This document shows positions 13,701-40,652 of a DNA stretch of 64,000 nt, in pieces. This stretch comes from Odobenus rosmarus divergens (lineage: Eukaryota > Chordata > Mammalia > Carnivora > Odobenidae): contig NW_004450277.1 in NCBI RefSeq assembly GCF_000321225.1, positions 846,559-910,558 of the forward strand, read 5' to 3'. The position numbers and the translations under genes were made by a program. A model generated the notes under the pieces. The model had not been told where the DNA came from. It worked only from the letters and a program-made list of their open reading frames with translations, and did not search any database. How positions within the stretch are numbered: the first letter of the stretch is position 1; the number at the start of each line of letters is the position of its first letter.

Positions 13701-15764
13701 TAAGGCAACCAGGACCCCATCATAGTATTAGTGTCATGATGGTGGGTATGTTTTAAGGATTTTGTATTCGGTGAGAAGATGCTGAATTCGTAGGGGGCTG
13801 AATTTTCCAGAGAGTGTATCTCCCAAATTCTTCTTTCTTAATAAGCACCAAGGACAAAGATGTCCCAGGGAGCGGAGAGGGACAGCCTGTCAGGGAACCT
13901 AACGTCTGGATTTCCTTGCTCCTAGTGCCGAGGTGGGAACCATCTTTGCCCTCAGCTGGCTCATCACCTGGTTTGGGCATGTCCTGTCTGACTTCAGGCA
14001 CGTCGTGCGGTTATACGACTTCTTCCTGGCCTGCCACCCGCTGATGCCCATTTACTTTGCAGCCGTGGTAGGTACAGGCCACAAGCCAGCAGCTAGGTTC
14101 CCCATCACCCATTCCAACTCGATCGTTTTCCCTCAAGGGAGACCAGGTGATTTTGGAAAGATGGGAAAGAGCATTTCCCAGACTGGTGCCCCTGGACGCC
14201 GCTCTGTGCAGTGTGAATGGGAGTGTTACGGGGAAAGAAAAGGCTCTGTGTAAAAATAGGATTGGGAAATGCTTGGTTAAACCAAGTTAAAGAGATCTGT
14301 TTCCTGCATGATTCTTCTGAACCTTTAAAATGCTCCTGTGCATAATGAATTGTCCATGTTCCTCTTGACATCCCCCGGAACTAGTGTAGACTGCCAGCTC
14401 CAGGCCAGGGAGGGAGGGGGTGCAGTACGACGACAGGGGGGACACTGGCAGGGCTTGATGGGGTTCCCGTTCCATGGAGGTGCCTTCACTGCTCTTGAAA
14501 GGGGAGCAAGACTGTTCTTTCTACTGCTTTGAACCATTTTTTTCTGTGTGGGAGCTCCAGGAGTCTCCCTGTGAGCCCTTTTCTTTTCTTCCTCCTAAAA
14601 GAACCTCCTTCATTTCGTTGGTCGGCCTTCCGCATCCTGGGATGGAAGTCTGCCTGTAGCAGGAAGGGCCAACCCCCTGGGAAAAGCCCCCTGGGAAAAG
14701 CATACATACGTTATTCCTTCCTAGATGGATACAAGAGTCTGCTGTCTGGGGCGCCTGGGTGGCTCAGTTGGTTAAGCGACTGCCTTCGGCTCAGGTCATG
14801 ATCCTGGAGTGTCGGGATCAAGTCCCGCATCGGGCTCCCTGCTCAGCGGGGAGTCTGCTTCTCCCTCTGACCCTCTTCCCTCTCATGCTCTCTATCTCTC
14901 ATTCTCTCCCTCTCAAATAAATAAATTAAAAAAAAAAAAAGAGTCTGCTGTCTGTTAACGATTTAAATTCATCTCTAAGGAGAATGACATGCAAGTGGCG
15001 AAGGCCCTGCTTGTCCCGGTCTCTGATGCAAGGTCTTGCTCCTCACAGATCGTGTTGTATCGAGAGCAGGAAGTCCTGGATTGTGACTGTGACATGGCCT
15101 CGGTCCACCACCTGTTGTCCCAGATCCCTCAGGACCTGCCCTATGAGACCCTGATCAGCAGAGCTGGAGACCTGTTTGTTCAGTTTCCCCCGTCCGAACT
15201 TGCTCGGGAGGCATCTGCCCAACAGCAGGCCGAGAAGTGAGTGAGGCGGAGGCTCTGGTTGAACTGGGGGTGTCTGTGGGTGAGCAGAAGTGGTGGAAGA
15301 TTGTGTCTGCCGGGCGCCGGGCTGGGGGATGTTTCCAGAGATCTAAGCTCCAGCCAGCGGAATCCCTACCTCGGTCTTCACGGGTCTTTATCCAGAAGAG
15401 TCTTGTGAGCAGTGGACGGCTCTGCCCTCAGCCTCTGTGATAATCCCGTTTTTCTTTCTGTCTCTTCTTTCATAGCATTTCCTCCTTCTGTCTCCTCCCC
15501 CTCTGCAGGACAGCCGCCTCTACCTTCAAAGACTTTGAGCTGGCATCAGCCCAGCAGAGGCCTGACATGGTGCTGCGGCAGCGGTTTCGGGGATTCCTGC
15601 GACCTGAGGATCGAACGAAAGACGTCCTGACCAAACCAAGGACCAACCGCTTTGTGAAGCTGGCGGTGATGGGGCTGACGGTGGCACTTGGAGCGGCCGC
15701 CCTGGCTGTGGTGAAAAGTGCCCTGGAGTGGGCCCCCAAGTTCCAGCTGCAGCTGTTCCCCTAA
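1477..15764 (+). CDS. TBC1D20: TBC1D20, RAB1 GTPase-activating protein (8 coding exons)
   Basis: Joining 1477-1546, 7745-7930, 10000-10080, 12557-12743, 12916-13017, 13926-14067, 15049-15236 and 15509-15764 gives 1212 nt, that is 403 aa plus stop, with every junction GT-AG and phase consistent. 403 aa is the usual mammalian length. The product is a TBC-domain GAP that stimulates GTP hydrolysis on RAB1 (and RAB18 as exchange-linked regulator) at the ER; human loss causes Warburg Micro syndrome. Visible hallmarks are the arginine finger in VLLDVRR (D102, R105), the glutamine finger in YYQGYHD (Q144), and a C-terminal hydrophobic anchor at about 367-387 (KLAVMGLTVALGAAALAVV) followed by a short polar tail. 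The N-terminus MALRSAQGDGPTSS starts in the CpG island. No disabling change was seen, so the gene appears intact. Intron 1 is 6.2 kb and holds many SINEs. Confidence 0.97.
2064..2340 (-). mobile_element. Old L1M-type 3' end fragment
   Basis: 'ACGTACAGTTCACTGG', 'TTGTGCAATCATAGCCACTG' and 'GGCAACCACTAATCTACTTT' are characteristic of the 3' end of ancient L1M elements in reverse orientation. Confidence 0.75.
2951..3081 (-). mobile_element. SINEC (older, short type)
   Basis: tRNA-Lys-like body ending CCACCCAGGTGCCC. The target-site duplication AAGCAGTTT flanks it (2942-2950 and 3082-3090). Confidence 0.85.
4387..4577 (-). mobile_element. SINEC
   Basis: Reverse-oriented SINE with TTTAAAGATTTTATTTATTT start and GAGCCACCTAGACACCCC end. 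Confidence 0.9.
4779..4974 (-). mobile_element. SINEC
   Basis: Reverse-oriented SINE ending GAGCCACCCAGGAGCCCC. Confidence 0.9.
5010..5127 (-). mobile_element. SINEC (short type)
   Basis: Reverse-oriented short SINE. The target-site duplication CCTTG(A/T)CTTCCTCTT flanks it. Confidence 0.85.
5372..5553 (+). mobile_element. SINEC
   Basis: Begins GGGGCGCCTGGGTATCGCAG and ends in an A-rich tail. Confidence 0.9.
5841..6004 (+). mobile_element. SINEC
   Basis: Begins GGGGCGCCTGGGTGGCTC and ends (AATC)n. The target-site duplication GAGCTTGAAGCA/GAACTTGAAGCA flanks it. Confidence 0.9.
7196..7308 (+). mobile_element. SINEC (older, short type)
   Basis: Begins GGGGTGCCTGGCTGGCTCAG and ends in poly-A. 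The duplication AAAATATCTCT flanks it. Confidence 0.88.
7745..7930 (+). CDS. TBC1D20: TBC1D20 coding exon 2
   Basis: The acceptor is TTTTGCAG|ACTTTAAC and the donor TATCAG|GTAATG; 186 nt. It encodes DFNAKRKKKVAEIHQALNS and the rest of the N-terminal part of the TBC domain (KVWPKLL). Confidence 0.97.
7994..8197 (+). mobile_element. SINEC just downstream of TBC1D20 exon 2
   Basis: Full-length SINE with a perfect 13-bp duplication AAAGAATTCCAGG (7981-7993 and 8198-8210). It starts 63 nt after the exon 2 donor. Confidence 0.93.
8609..8830 (+). mobile_element. SINEC (older)
   Basis: Diverged SINE flanked by AAAAGC(C/T)GTTACT. Confidence 0.85.
10000..10080 (+). CDS. TBC1D20: TBC1D20 coding exon 3 (arginine finger)
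   Basis: The acceptor is CTCCCACAG|GGAAG and the donor CCGCCTG|GTGAGA; 81 nt. It carries the IxxDxxR-type motif LLDVRR with catalytic Arg105. Confidence 0.97.
11398..11584 (-). mobile_element. SINEC
   Basis: Reverse-oriented SINE flanked by ACTTCATTTTCTTTTT. Confidence 0.9.
12557..12743 (+). CDS. TBC1D20: TBC1D20 coding exon 4 (glutamine finger)
   Basis: The acceptor is CTCCCCAG|GCATGCC and the donor ACCTCAG|GTACCA; 187 nt. It encodes the YYQGYHD motif with catalytic Gln144. Confidence 0.97.
12916..13017 (+). CDS. TBC1D20: TBC1D20 coding exon 5
   Basis: The acceptor is CCGTCCAG|GGATTTC and the donor GCAGAG|GTATGT; 102 nt encoding DFMDPTMDNTKHILNYL and onward. Confidence 0.96.
13926..14067 (+). 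CDS. TBC1D20: TBC1D20 coding exon 6
   Basis: The acceptor is GCTCCTAG|TGCCGAG and the donor GCCGTG|GTAGGT; 142 nt. It encodes the FALSWLITWFGH to PIYFAAV part of the TBC domain. Confidence 0.97.
14749..14938 (+). mobile_element. SINEC in TBC1D20 intron 6
   Basis: Full-length SINE with a perfect 16-bp duplication AAGAGTCTGCTGTCTG (14733-14748 and 14939-14954). Confidence 0.95.
15049..15236 (+). CDS. TBC1D20: TBC1D20 coding exon 7
   Basis: The acceptor is CTCACAG|ATCGTG and the donor GAGAA|GTGAGT; 188 nt. In genomic DNA a stop follows directly, but the phase requires the exon to end two bases into the Lys codon, giving Lys-Thr across the junction. Confidence 0.96.
15509..15764 (+). CDS. TBC1D20: TBC1D20 coding exon 8 (membrane anchor and stop)
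   Basis: The acceptor is CTCTGCAG|GACAGCC and the stop TAA is at 15762-15764. It encodes the linker, the C-terminal transmembrane anchor and the FQLQLFP terminus. Confidence 0.97.
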
Positions 15765-17775
15765 ATGCCAGGGAGGGCGCTCCCTCCTCCGTTACGTTGA
15801 GGTTTCACCCTTCCATGGAAGGATTGGGAGGGGGTGGAATTTCCTTTATTAAAAGGGTTTCTGTCAAGGGTTTTCTATTCCTGCCAGGCCCCCACCCTGC
15901 CTGCCCGTGGTTCGCCTTCGCTTCGGAGCCCGCTGGCGCCTGAGAGCTGCGCTCGGAGGCCGAGCCGGGCCGCGGGCCTCCTCCCCCCGCCCCACCGCCC
16001 TGCCTCTGCGCTCCCCGCTGCCGCCTCTTGCGGTGGGCACCAGGGGTTTCTTGAGCTGCCCGTGGCCCTGGGAACCCGCCGGGCCTGGTTACTGGGGACC
16101 TTCTTAGCTGCCCCGTAGCAAGTAAGCTGGGCCACCGAGGGCCCTCCTCGCGGCGCCTCCTGTTCCGTCTGCTGCCACTGGCCCGAGGAGGAAGGAGCTG
16201 CTGCTGTGGGAGTTAGACCTTGGAACCGAGGCGAGGGACAGAGGCTGCTAGCCAGGTGCAGGATCGGCCCCTCTCGAGAGCGGCTCCGTTAGCTGGTCAG
16301 AAATCAGACAGACGTGAAGTAGGTTACTAGGTAAATCCTACCTATTTTCAGCCTAGAAATCACTTGGGCATTTCCAGTCAAACAGGAAGGAATGTGAGGT
16401 TGTAGGGCCCAGATGTAACCTGGTTTTGCCTGCCTTCTTTTTCCTCCCTGTTCTCTCACAAGCCACATGATGTTGCTTTTAAAGGACACTTTTATTACTC
16501 TTTTTAGAATTACATATACACCCACCATGTAAAGTACCCTCACTCTAAAAATGATAGTTCCTTCACGGGAAAAACGGTCCTCATCAGCAAGATGAGCTTC
16601 TAAGACCCTGAAGTTTCCTTTCTCCTCAACTGTTGAATGTCTCACTTGAGCTAGAGCTGCTGTGTGTTTACAGCCCCACACTTCCAGAGCGCCCACGGGC
16701 CTGCTCTCCTTCCTTCCTCTTCTCCTCAGACCACTGTTCTCCTCCCAAGTAGGCACCCACTCACTCCTACCTTGGCTTCGTTTGGGGGATTCAGTTTATC
16801 TCCTCAACTGCTGGTCTCTCCTTCCTGGTTGGAAATGTCATTGGAGACTTGTCAGCAACCAGAAGGAACACACCAGCCTGAAGAGTATGGGAGAAGCTGA
16901 GAACAGCCAGCTCCTGCCCCAAGCTTCTGGAGGACTCTCCAGGCCTTCGGGGACAAGACGGATCATTCAGTCCTTCTGGACCACTTTTCTTGTAAGCGAA
17001 ACCAAGTTGGTTTGAGATTAACTCTGGCTTGAAAAAAAAGTGCCTTTTGCTGCTTTAAAGAATTGAGGTGTAGAGTATGAAGCAGCCATGTACTTTCATT
17101 TTCCTGTCTCTTGGGCACTGTTCTCTTGGCAGGTGTTTTCTTAAAGTGAACGTGCCAGAAGTCCTGTCCCTTAGCATACCGAGACGGCAGAGTGGGGGGC
17201 ACTTCATACGCCAGGCAGCCGGCAGGCAGGCCCAGGGCAGTGAGGGGTGTCTACGGCGAGTCACGTGAAGTGACACTAAGCACTTTAAAACAAAAGGTTA
17301 AAGTGATGGGTCATTCTCTGTAGCAGGAGTCCCACTTGGGGTAAGTGTAATGTGGATGGATTAGTCTAGACAGTGATGGAGACATGAAGACAAAGGAAAT
17401 TCTTCCAGGACCCGGTCCCAGGCTTCTCCCCCGGCAAGCTTGTCCCCTTACCGCCTTTACAGATGCACGGCTCCCCTGCCACAGCACTGGGGCCTGTCTG
17501 TAAATACTGAAGGAATTGATGGGCAAGAGGGACGGAGGGGCATAGGATCACAGGCTTCGGATCCCAGAAAGGGAGTGGTACAGGCTTCTGTTGGAGCCTT
17601 AGGAGGGGGTTCATTTGGTTTATAGCTTTGCTGACATTGGGATTCTCCCTGCCGACGAGAAGAAAGCATTATCCTTTTACCTTCAGGTGGTTTACTATTC
17701 TGTAAAGAATATGTGTAAATAGTTTGTACAGAACCCTGTATAAAATAAACAGCCATATGTGGTTACTAGTCAGTC
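15765..17775 (+). other. TBC1D20: TBC1D20 3' UTR with polyadenylation signal
   Basis: About 2 kb of mostly unique sequence follows the stop codon. A canonical AATAAA lies at 17744-17749, just after the AU-rich TGTAAATAGTTTGTACAG, and marks the likely main 3' end near 17765-17775. A variant ATTAAA at 15848-15853, only about 85 nt after the stop, could serve as a proximal site. Confidence 0.8.
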
Positions 17776-19345
17776 TCCTGACATTCTGTCCTGTGCTCCC
17801 TCACGTCCCGCTCCTGGCCTGGGACTGTGCTGGAGTCTAGGGACTCTTGGGTGGCCTTGACTTAACGTGGAGAGCTTGGGGAACACCTGCAGTCCTGATT
17901 CTACTTCACCTGCAAGAGGTACGACCTACCCACTCCAGGTGCTGCCTGGGGGCACTGGCCCCAGTTAGGCAGTGCAAGTGACGTGGGACATTGGTCCAGG
18001 GGGATCTTGCCTGTTTTCCGCATACTTCTGGGGATGCCTTAGGCTCTAAAGGCAGACATTTGGTTTGGGAACCAAATCAGAGTCTGATGTGAAGGCAACT
18101 TTATCTCCACATGTAATTCCCATCCCCAGAGGAGCTGCTGAGAGCGGTTCTTGCCAAGCTCTTCCCACACCTCTTAACACTGCCAGCCATTGGGTAGTGG
18201 GAACCCAGAGCAGTGCCTTGAGCATGGGGCCATCTTGGAGGCAAGAATCCATGTTGTCTGGGACATGTTTTGATGCTTCCCTGGCCCAGAGTGGGGGTGT
18301 GAGGGCGCCCAAGCCGGACAGCCATCACTCAGCTCTTGGACCGTGTCCCACCACCCTAGGCCAGCCCCCCCCCCCCCCAGCCACCGTGCTGCCCCCTGGC
18401 CTGACACTCATGGAGTCCACAGGGCTGGCCAGGACACCGCCCTGCTTCCGGGAGCTCACACACCAGACAGTTTTGCATTGAACAAGCAGGTTGCTCTGAG
18501 TGGCAAATTTTGTCAAGTTGATGGTTGACTATGGAGAAGGGTTTTGGTAATTAGAATGTTGAAGGAAGTACATGTGTGATATGATAAATACTTGGGTTTT
18601 GTCCCCAGTTCCCCTAACAGCCTGGGAATTTCCGGATGGGAGTGTCTTTGGTTGTTCACAATGATTCCCTTTTGATTCCAGGTGAGTTTATGCTAATGAG
18701 GTGACAAGGTAGGGCCACTGGAGAGTTCCGGGAATGGGCAGGTCAGCAGAAAGACCAAGTGATTGGAGGGTGGGACTTCCGGCCCCTCCCAGACCCCCGG
18801 GGAGGGGAGGGGATCCTGGGGAGCCATGGCTACACAACACAAACTCTGGATCAGAGATCTCACAAAGCTTCTGGGTGAACACCTCAAGGTGCTGGGAGGG
18901 TAATGCTCCCAGAGGGGGCTTGGGGGCACCGCACCTCCCTCCGCCACGTCTTGCCCTATGCATCCCTTTCATATTACTGTTTGCAGAGTTGTATCCTTTA
19001 TAGTAAATCCGTAAACGTGAGTGAAGTTGTTCTGAGTTCTGTGAGCCCTTCTAGCCAAGTATTGAACCTGAGGGGGTGTCGTGGAAACCCCTGAATTTGT
19101 GGTTGGCCGGGCAGAAATGTGGGCAGCCCGGACACCCCAATTTGTGGCTGGCATCTGAGGGGGGGCAGGCTCGTGGAACTGAGCCCTTTAACCTGTGGGG
19201 TCTGATGCTACTTCCCGGTAGTTATGTCAGAATCGAGTTGAATTGTTGGGCCGGGAGCTGTTGGAGAATTGGGGCAATGGGGTCAGAAAATGCCACACGA
19301 TACGCAAGGTGGAGGGGAAATTGTGTGAAAAGAGCTGAATAAAAA
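17776..19345. other. Intergenic region between the convergent TBC1D20 and RBCK1 genes
   Basis: No coding exon was recognised. A 14-C run lies at 18365-18378. From about 18950 to 19340 the sequence ('TGAGTTCTGTGAGCCCTTCT', 'AACCTGTGGGGTCTGATGCT') resembles the 3' part of an ancient interspersed repeat that I recognise as recurrent in mammals but cannot name with confidence. Confidence 0.45.
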
Positions 19346-20200
19346 GTGCGCCCATCTCGTAGACAAACGGAGTGGGTTGTGCCAGCGCGAGGGGACCTGC
19401 GGTTGAGGCCCTGGAGAAGGGGGTTGGGACTCTCTCGGGGGCAATCTGGGGGGCCGGGGTGGCAGGACGGCCAGTGTCACTTCCGGGCGCTGTGGGCGTC
19501 TGCGAGTGCGAATCGGGCCTCCCACGCGGGCTGCGGCGGGGGGAATGGCCAGCAAACCGCGCGCTGGCGTGAGCGCTTCACCTACGCGGCGGTGAACGTG
19601 GACGCGCCCTCCAGGCTTCCAGCCAGCCCCGCGCCACNNNNNNNNNNNNNNNNNNNNNNNNNNNNNNNNNNNNNNNNNNNNNNNNNNCCCTGCGCGCCCT
19701 GGGCTCCTCCAGGGATTAAGTGGGGACTACAGGGAAGAACAAGCCGGAGGCTTTTACCAAATGCAACCAAGAGGTGAGGGGGCCTGAGGCTCAGCCTGGC
19801 TTGATCTTCTTTCCCCTGCCCTGCGTCCCCTGGCCCCCTCACCCCTCATCCTGCGGTGTCTCCCGCTGCCTTTCTCCCTGTCCTTACAAAGGCCCTCTCC
19901 TGCTGGTGGTCTCCCCGATTGACCGATGGTTGTTGTTTGCCCAGCTGCTTTTGTGAGCCAGCAAGGCTGTGGGCTCGCCTCCAACTTGCTGCTTTTTAAG
20001 TGAGTGGCTTTCCTGCCGACTCAGAGGAAGACGTGTCCGCTTCGGCAGGGGCTGCGCAGCCCGCCCTCCAGGGCCACGGCTGCTCCCATCGGAGGCGCGG
20101 TCTTCCACTCGCCGTCCCCCGCCCCAGCAGAGAGACTGGCACCCAGGTCCGCGGGACCTCCGGCTGCTGGCTCAGGTAGGTGGCTCCAGTCCAAAGGCCG
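19346..20200. promoter_or_regulatory. Orphan CpG-rich segment between two gene 3' ends
   Basis: CpG density rises sharply around 19380-19640 and again at 20020-20180, with no annotatable gene start. It includes an ETS/GABP-like CACTTCCGG near 19480, donor-like GAG|GTGAGG at 19773/19774 and CAG|GTAGGT at 20175/20176, and an acceptor-like CCGCCCCAG ending at 20127. It could be a promoter for an unannotated noncoding transcript or simply a GC-rich island. The centre is hidden by an assembly gap. Confidence 0.4.
19638..19687. other. Assembly gap (50 N)
   Basis: Exactly 50 unknown bases sit inside the CpG-rich segment. Both flanks are very GC-rich, which suggests a sequencing drop-out. Confidence 0.99.
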
Positions 20201-20788
20201 TGGGGTTCAGTTTCGAGTCTGCCCCGGTGACTTGGCACTGGGCTCTCAGCGGTCTGGGCCCCCGGCAATGGGCTGACCCCTTGGGAGGGGGAGGCACCTC
20301 CACTCGACCCACAGCAGGGAGCACTCGAGGCCCGGCTGTCTTGGGTCCTTCCTGGTGCTGGACGTGGAGCCTGGGACAGCCCGCACCCCTCCATTGGTAC
20401 TCCGGACCCACTGCTTGACCGCAGCAGACCCAACCTCTCTGCCGAGTGGCCGAGTGAGCAGAGCCGCACGGCAGCCCCCGGCCTGTCCTGTCGCCACTGT
20501 TGAGACAGCCATGGCTAAAGAAATACTCCATTAATACCTCTTAATGCTATCGGATAGAGAATGGTACAAGGCCCCGGGAAAGGCGACAGCGTGGGGCGTA
20601 CTGGGGGTGAGGAGGACTGGGGTGAACCGAGAGCCACAGTCCCCACCCTGGCCCAGCCCTGCCCTGTGGAAATGAGGGCCCAGGGTTACAAGTGTTGTCT
20701 CTTTCAAGAGAAGCTGGACATCTAGGTTTTAATGCAGTATCTCTCAATTTAAAATCGTTGGCAACCAAATTTCTAAAATACTGGGGAG

Positions 20789-20963
20789 GGGGCGCCTCGG
20801 TGGCTCAGTCATTAAGCCTCAGGTCATGATCCCGGGGTCCTGGGATCGAGCCCCACATCAGGCTCCCTGCGCGGCGGGAAGCCGGCTTCTCCCTCTCCCA
20901 CTCCCCCTGCTTGTGTTCCCTCTCTCGCTGTGTCTGTCAAATAAATAAAATCTTTACAAAAAT
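20789..20963 (+). mobile_element. SINEC
   Basis: SINE flanked by a perfect 14-bp duplication AAAATACTGGGGAG (20775-20788 and 20964-20977). Confidence 0.95.
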
Positions 20964-21949
20964 AAAATACTGGGGAGACTGGTTACAGCCTGTACTGAGA
21001 GAACAGGTCTCTGCTTAACTGTTGCGCTCAGGCCCCTGAGGGCTGCGAGACACTGGCCCTGGCGGGGGCGGGGGGGTAGCTGGGGACAGAATACCTCCCA
21101 CCCCCACCGGGCCCCATCTCACTGTGCTGCAGCCCTGCTCTCCACCCCAGCAGGGACTGTCTGACCCTTTCTTCCTCCCAGGGCAGCGAGACCGGCAGAG
21201 CACAAGACCCTCACTCATGTTCTCAGAGGGTTCTGCTCCCAGTGCCTGGGGTCAACGCTTGAGCCTCGTCTTTCGGGGACAGGGGGGCAATGCCTGTCCA
21301 GGGACCGGAACGAGCCCTGCCCCAGCCCCCAGCCCCAGCCCAAGCCACACGCCCCAACTTCTGGAGCCTGGAATCCAGGCAGGCCTTGAGGGGCAGAGAC
21401 GCCCTCCGCCTGTCTTGACGGTGATCCACATGGAAGCTCAGACGACGTGTTCACCATCAAGTACCGGATCTCAACAGGGAAGGGGGCTTGGTCAGAGAAG
21501 GCAGCAGAACTTCCATCTCTTTCATCTCTGACCAGCACAGACTGACACCAAAACCGTGCCATCTTGCCTGAGGTATTAAAATGGGGATGGCCAGCCCCAC
21601 CCCTCAACTGCAGCAGCTTCACGTGTTCCTGAAAGATGGCTGTCCTCCAAGCCCACAGGTTTGCAGCAAGGCTGGCCTGCCGTCCTTGCCCTCCCCCCAC
21701 AAGGACCCATCCGCAGACCCGCTTCCTGTCTGACCCAAGAGCATGCAGCCCCCTCAAGTGGGCACAGGAGTGCTCGACCGGGGCAAGGATCCCCGTGCAG
21801 GTCACACCCTCGCTCCACCATTGCCAGGGGCTACCGGACCCTGCCTCAGTGCCCACGGAGCTCGCCATCCTGCCCGCGTGCAGGGTCCCAGCCCATGACG
21901 CTTTCATGCCCCTTCACGACATCACACGCATCCCTTCCTGGAAAGCCAT

Positions 21950-21955
21950 TTTAAT
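21950..21955 (-). other. RBCK1: RBCK1 polyadenylation signal (ATTAAA)
   Basis: On the minus strand ATTAAA lies about 600 nt after the RBCK1 stop codon. No AATAAA was seen between the stop and this point on that strand, so this variant is the best candidate. The 3' UTR would then be about 21930-22551. Confidence 0.55.
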
Positions 21956-22551
21956 TAGCTTACACAGGCAGCAAAGAGACATGGAAGCTGAACCTGATGC
22001 GCTGTGCTTTAGACACCGCCAGGTCTCCCCCTGGCTCCGAACGGGCTTAGCAGCAGCTGTCTAACACACCGCAGGCCTCCGACAGCAAAGACAGAGGAGA
22101 GTCAGCCCCAGAGAGCCGATGGGGAAGCGGTGGGCCCTGGGTGCTCAGCGTTCAGCAGACGAGGGCGGTGGAAGGGGTAGAGCGTGGACTCACACGGGGC
22201 TCTCAGAGGCTCCATCCAGCAGGGCTGTGTTTAAGTCTGGGTCAGGTGGAGGGAAGAGCCGCAGAGAAGAGCTGAGAGGTCCGGCCGGCAAGCCCCAGAG
22301 GAAGGGCAAAGGCCCTGGGGCAGACGCAGCCATGGACAACACCGACCGCAAGCTTCGGCAGGGCCCCCTGCAACACCCCTTGCAAACAAAGCCATCCGCA
22401 CAGCTCGGGGGCCTTGGTCTCTACAAGGCCTGTCTCAGCCACGCGCAAAGGCCATTTCCCAGGGAAGAAATCAGAGCCAAAGCACCAGCCCTGTCCCACA
22501 GCAGCATGGGGATGTGGGGCTGGGTCAGCGTGGGGACCAGGCCATCCTCAG

Positions 22552-38289
<15,738 letters not shown>

Positions 38290-38318
<29 letters not shown>

Positions 38319-39180
38319 CTGGCTTGGTTGCGCCCATCCCCCCGGGCGGGGGCAGCAGCTCCGGAGAAATGCTATCCCTGGGTCACCTGGCAGAGGGCGG
38401 ACGACCGCAAGCAACTCAGCCCCTGCCGGTGGCCTTTCACGCGGCCCGAGCCCTCTTTGTGCCTTGGTGTCCCCAGCGGCAATCGGGTAACATCCCAAGC
38501 ACCGGGGACCGGGTATGGGAAGCGGCCGGGACCCCGCGTGGGAGGTGAAAGGGCAGGCGGCACAGAGCCAAGCCCACAATGCGCGACAGAGGAAACGAGA
38601 CAGGCCTGGTGCGGGGCTGAGAGTGACGCCGCACAGCCGGGCGCTGTTCAGCCCCCGGGGAGGGGCCCCACTTTTCGCTGCTGGGAGCGCCCCTGGCGCC
38701 CAGGATTACAGCCACACTCCCTCCCCTCCGGGGTGGCCCCAGACAGTGGGGACGGGAGGAGAGCAAGCTACAGCGGAAGGGAAAGTGAAAGTGGAGGCCC
38801 CGGAAGTAGGGCAGCCGATTGTCGGGACATCCGGACACCCTCCGCCCCCACACACCGCTCGGCCCACCCAGGGGCGGCTGCCACCTACGCAGTCCCTGGC
38901 GGTCCCCGCCCTGCTCCGGATCACGGCTCCATGACCGGGTGCTCAGTGACCTTGACCGGAGTGACCCCTGTTGGGCTGACCCCAGACTCCCGGACCCTCA
39001 CTCACCCGCCCTGCCGCGCCCGCCGCGCCGCGGGAAGGGGCGGGGGCGGGGGCGGGGCCCGGATGGGAGGGGCGGGGCCCGGACGGGGGCGGGGCCATGA
39101 CTGCCGGGGGCGGGGATTGGGCGGTATTGGGGTGGGGCACAGCGCGGAGCCACCCCGCCTCAGCCTCCGCGGACCCACTC
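38290..39180 (-). promoter_or_regulatory. RBCK1: CpG-island promoter of RBCK1
   Basis: Strong CpG enrichment starts at the RBCK1 initiator codon and runs upstream on the minus strand. GC-box clusters (GGGGCGGGGGCGGGGCC) lie at about 39038-39110, and an inverted CCAAT box (ATTGGGCGG) at about 39116. An IRF/ISRE-like GAAAGTGAAAGT is at 38781-38792. The exact start of transcription is not determined. Confidence 0.75.
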
Positions 39181-40652
39181 GCACACCTGAGGGTCAGCCA
39201 CATCCCCGTCTCTGTTTGCTGAAGACCAGCGGAAGCTCTGGCCTCACCTGACGGCTTCTCCTTTCGGCCCCAGCAGTCCATTTTCCACCTGCTGCCAGAG
39301 GGTCCCTAGAATGTCAATCAAACCACTCCTCAACACACTCGCAGTAGTTCCCAACGCTCTCATGGCAAAGTAAAAGCCGAGGTCCTCCCCACGGCCTGCA
39401 AACTGCCTCCCCTCCTTTTCTACTGTTAAACCTAAAATATAAAACAGCCAGTGATTTTCCCAGCAAAATGGGTTTATTCAGGAAGAGCCAAGAATTGCAA
39501 TTTGGGACATTCAAGCTATGAAAAACCATGGGCAAGTCTAACAAACAAAGCAAAGGAACATTATTTTACTGAGAAGGAGGAAACTGGGAAGGGTGCTTTG
39601 AGCCAAAATCCACTGGAGAAAAGCAAGAGTTCAGGGTGATGACAGATTCTCATTGGCGGAGTTACAGAGGTAGTGGATTTCTTGTAGGGGATGCAATTCA
39701 CATCTTTCCCTGTCAGGGCCTGTAGTTGATACTTTCCTGTTGAGGACTCCTTGTTGGGGTGTGTAATTGACAATTCCTCCTGTAAGGGACCTCCAGGGGT
39801 ACCTGTCAGAGCTCCCCTTCCTGGCCTCCCCACTCCATTTTAGTGAGGTCTCCCTTGATTACTTGGCTCACTCCACTCAAGCCCATTGGCCTCCTAAGTC
39901 CTGCAACAAAGCAGACACACTCCACCTCAGGGCCTTTGCATATGCCATAACCGAAATATCCTTATGGCTTGCTCTCTCCCTTTAGTTTGGTCTTTACCCA
40001 AGAGTCTTCCCCATCCACTCTATCTGAAATTTCACACACCCACATACATCCGGCATTTCATATCCTCCTTCCTGGCTTCATTTTTTTTCCTACAGCATAT
40101 ATTACTATCTAATGGCATATTTTACTTATTTACCTTGGGGTTTTTTGTTTTTTGTTTTTTTGGTCTGTTTCCCTCTTCTAGAGGCCAGGACTCTTGTCTA
40201 TTTTGCTCACTGCTGTGTTCCTGGTGCCTAGAACAGTTCCTAACGTAATAGGTCCTCAAGGATTATATCTTAAACAAATGAAGGAATCTCTGACTTTTCA
40301 TCTAGGGTCACTTACCTTTTGCCTGAAATGCATCCCTTAACACAGAGGTTCTCAACCTGGGCTGTACATTTGAATCATCTGTAGAGCTTTTAAAAATCCT
40401 GATGCCCAGGCCACATCTCAGATCAACTGATTCATAATCCCAGGCTGGGCCCAGGCATCAGGAATTTACAACGCTCTCTGCTATTTATAATACAAAGTCA
40501 AGTTTGAGAGCCGCTGTTTTAAAACTCCTTGTAGGAAAAGACTCCTGGTGACAAATTTTCTTGGTCTTTGAAGTCTTAGTTAGAGTTCAGTCTTGATAGA
40601 CATTTTCACTGGGAGAATCCAGCTGGCATTTCACCTTGAAAATAGCACTCCT

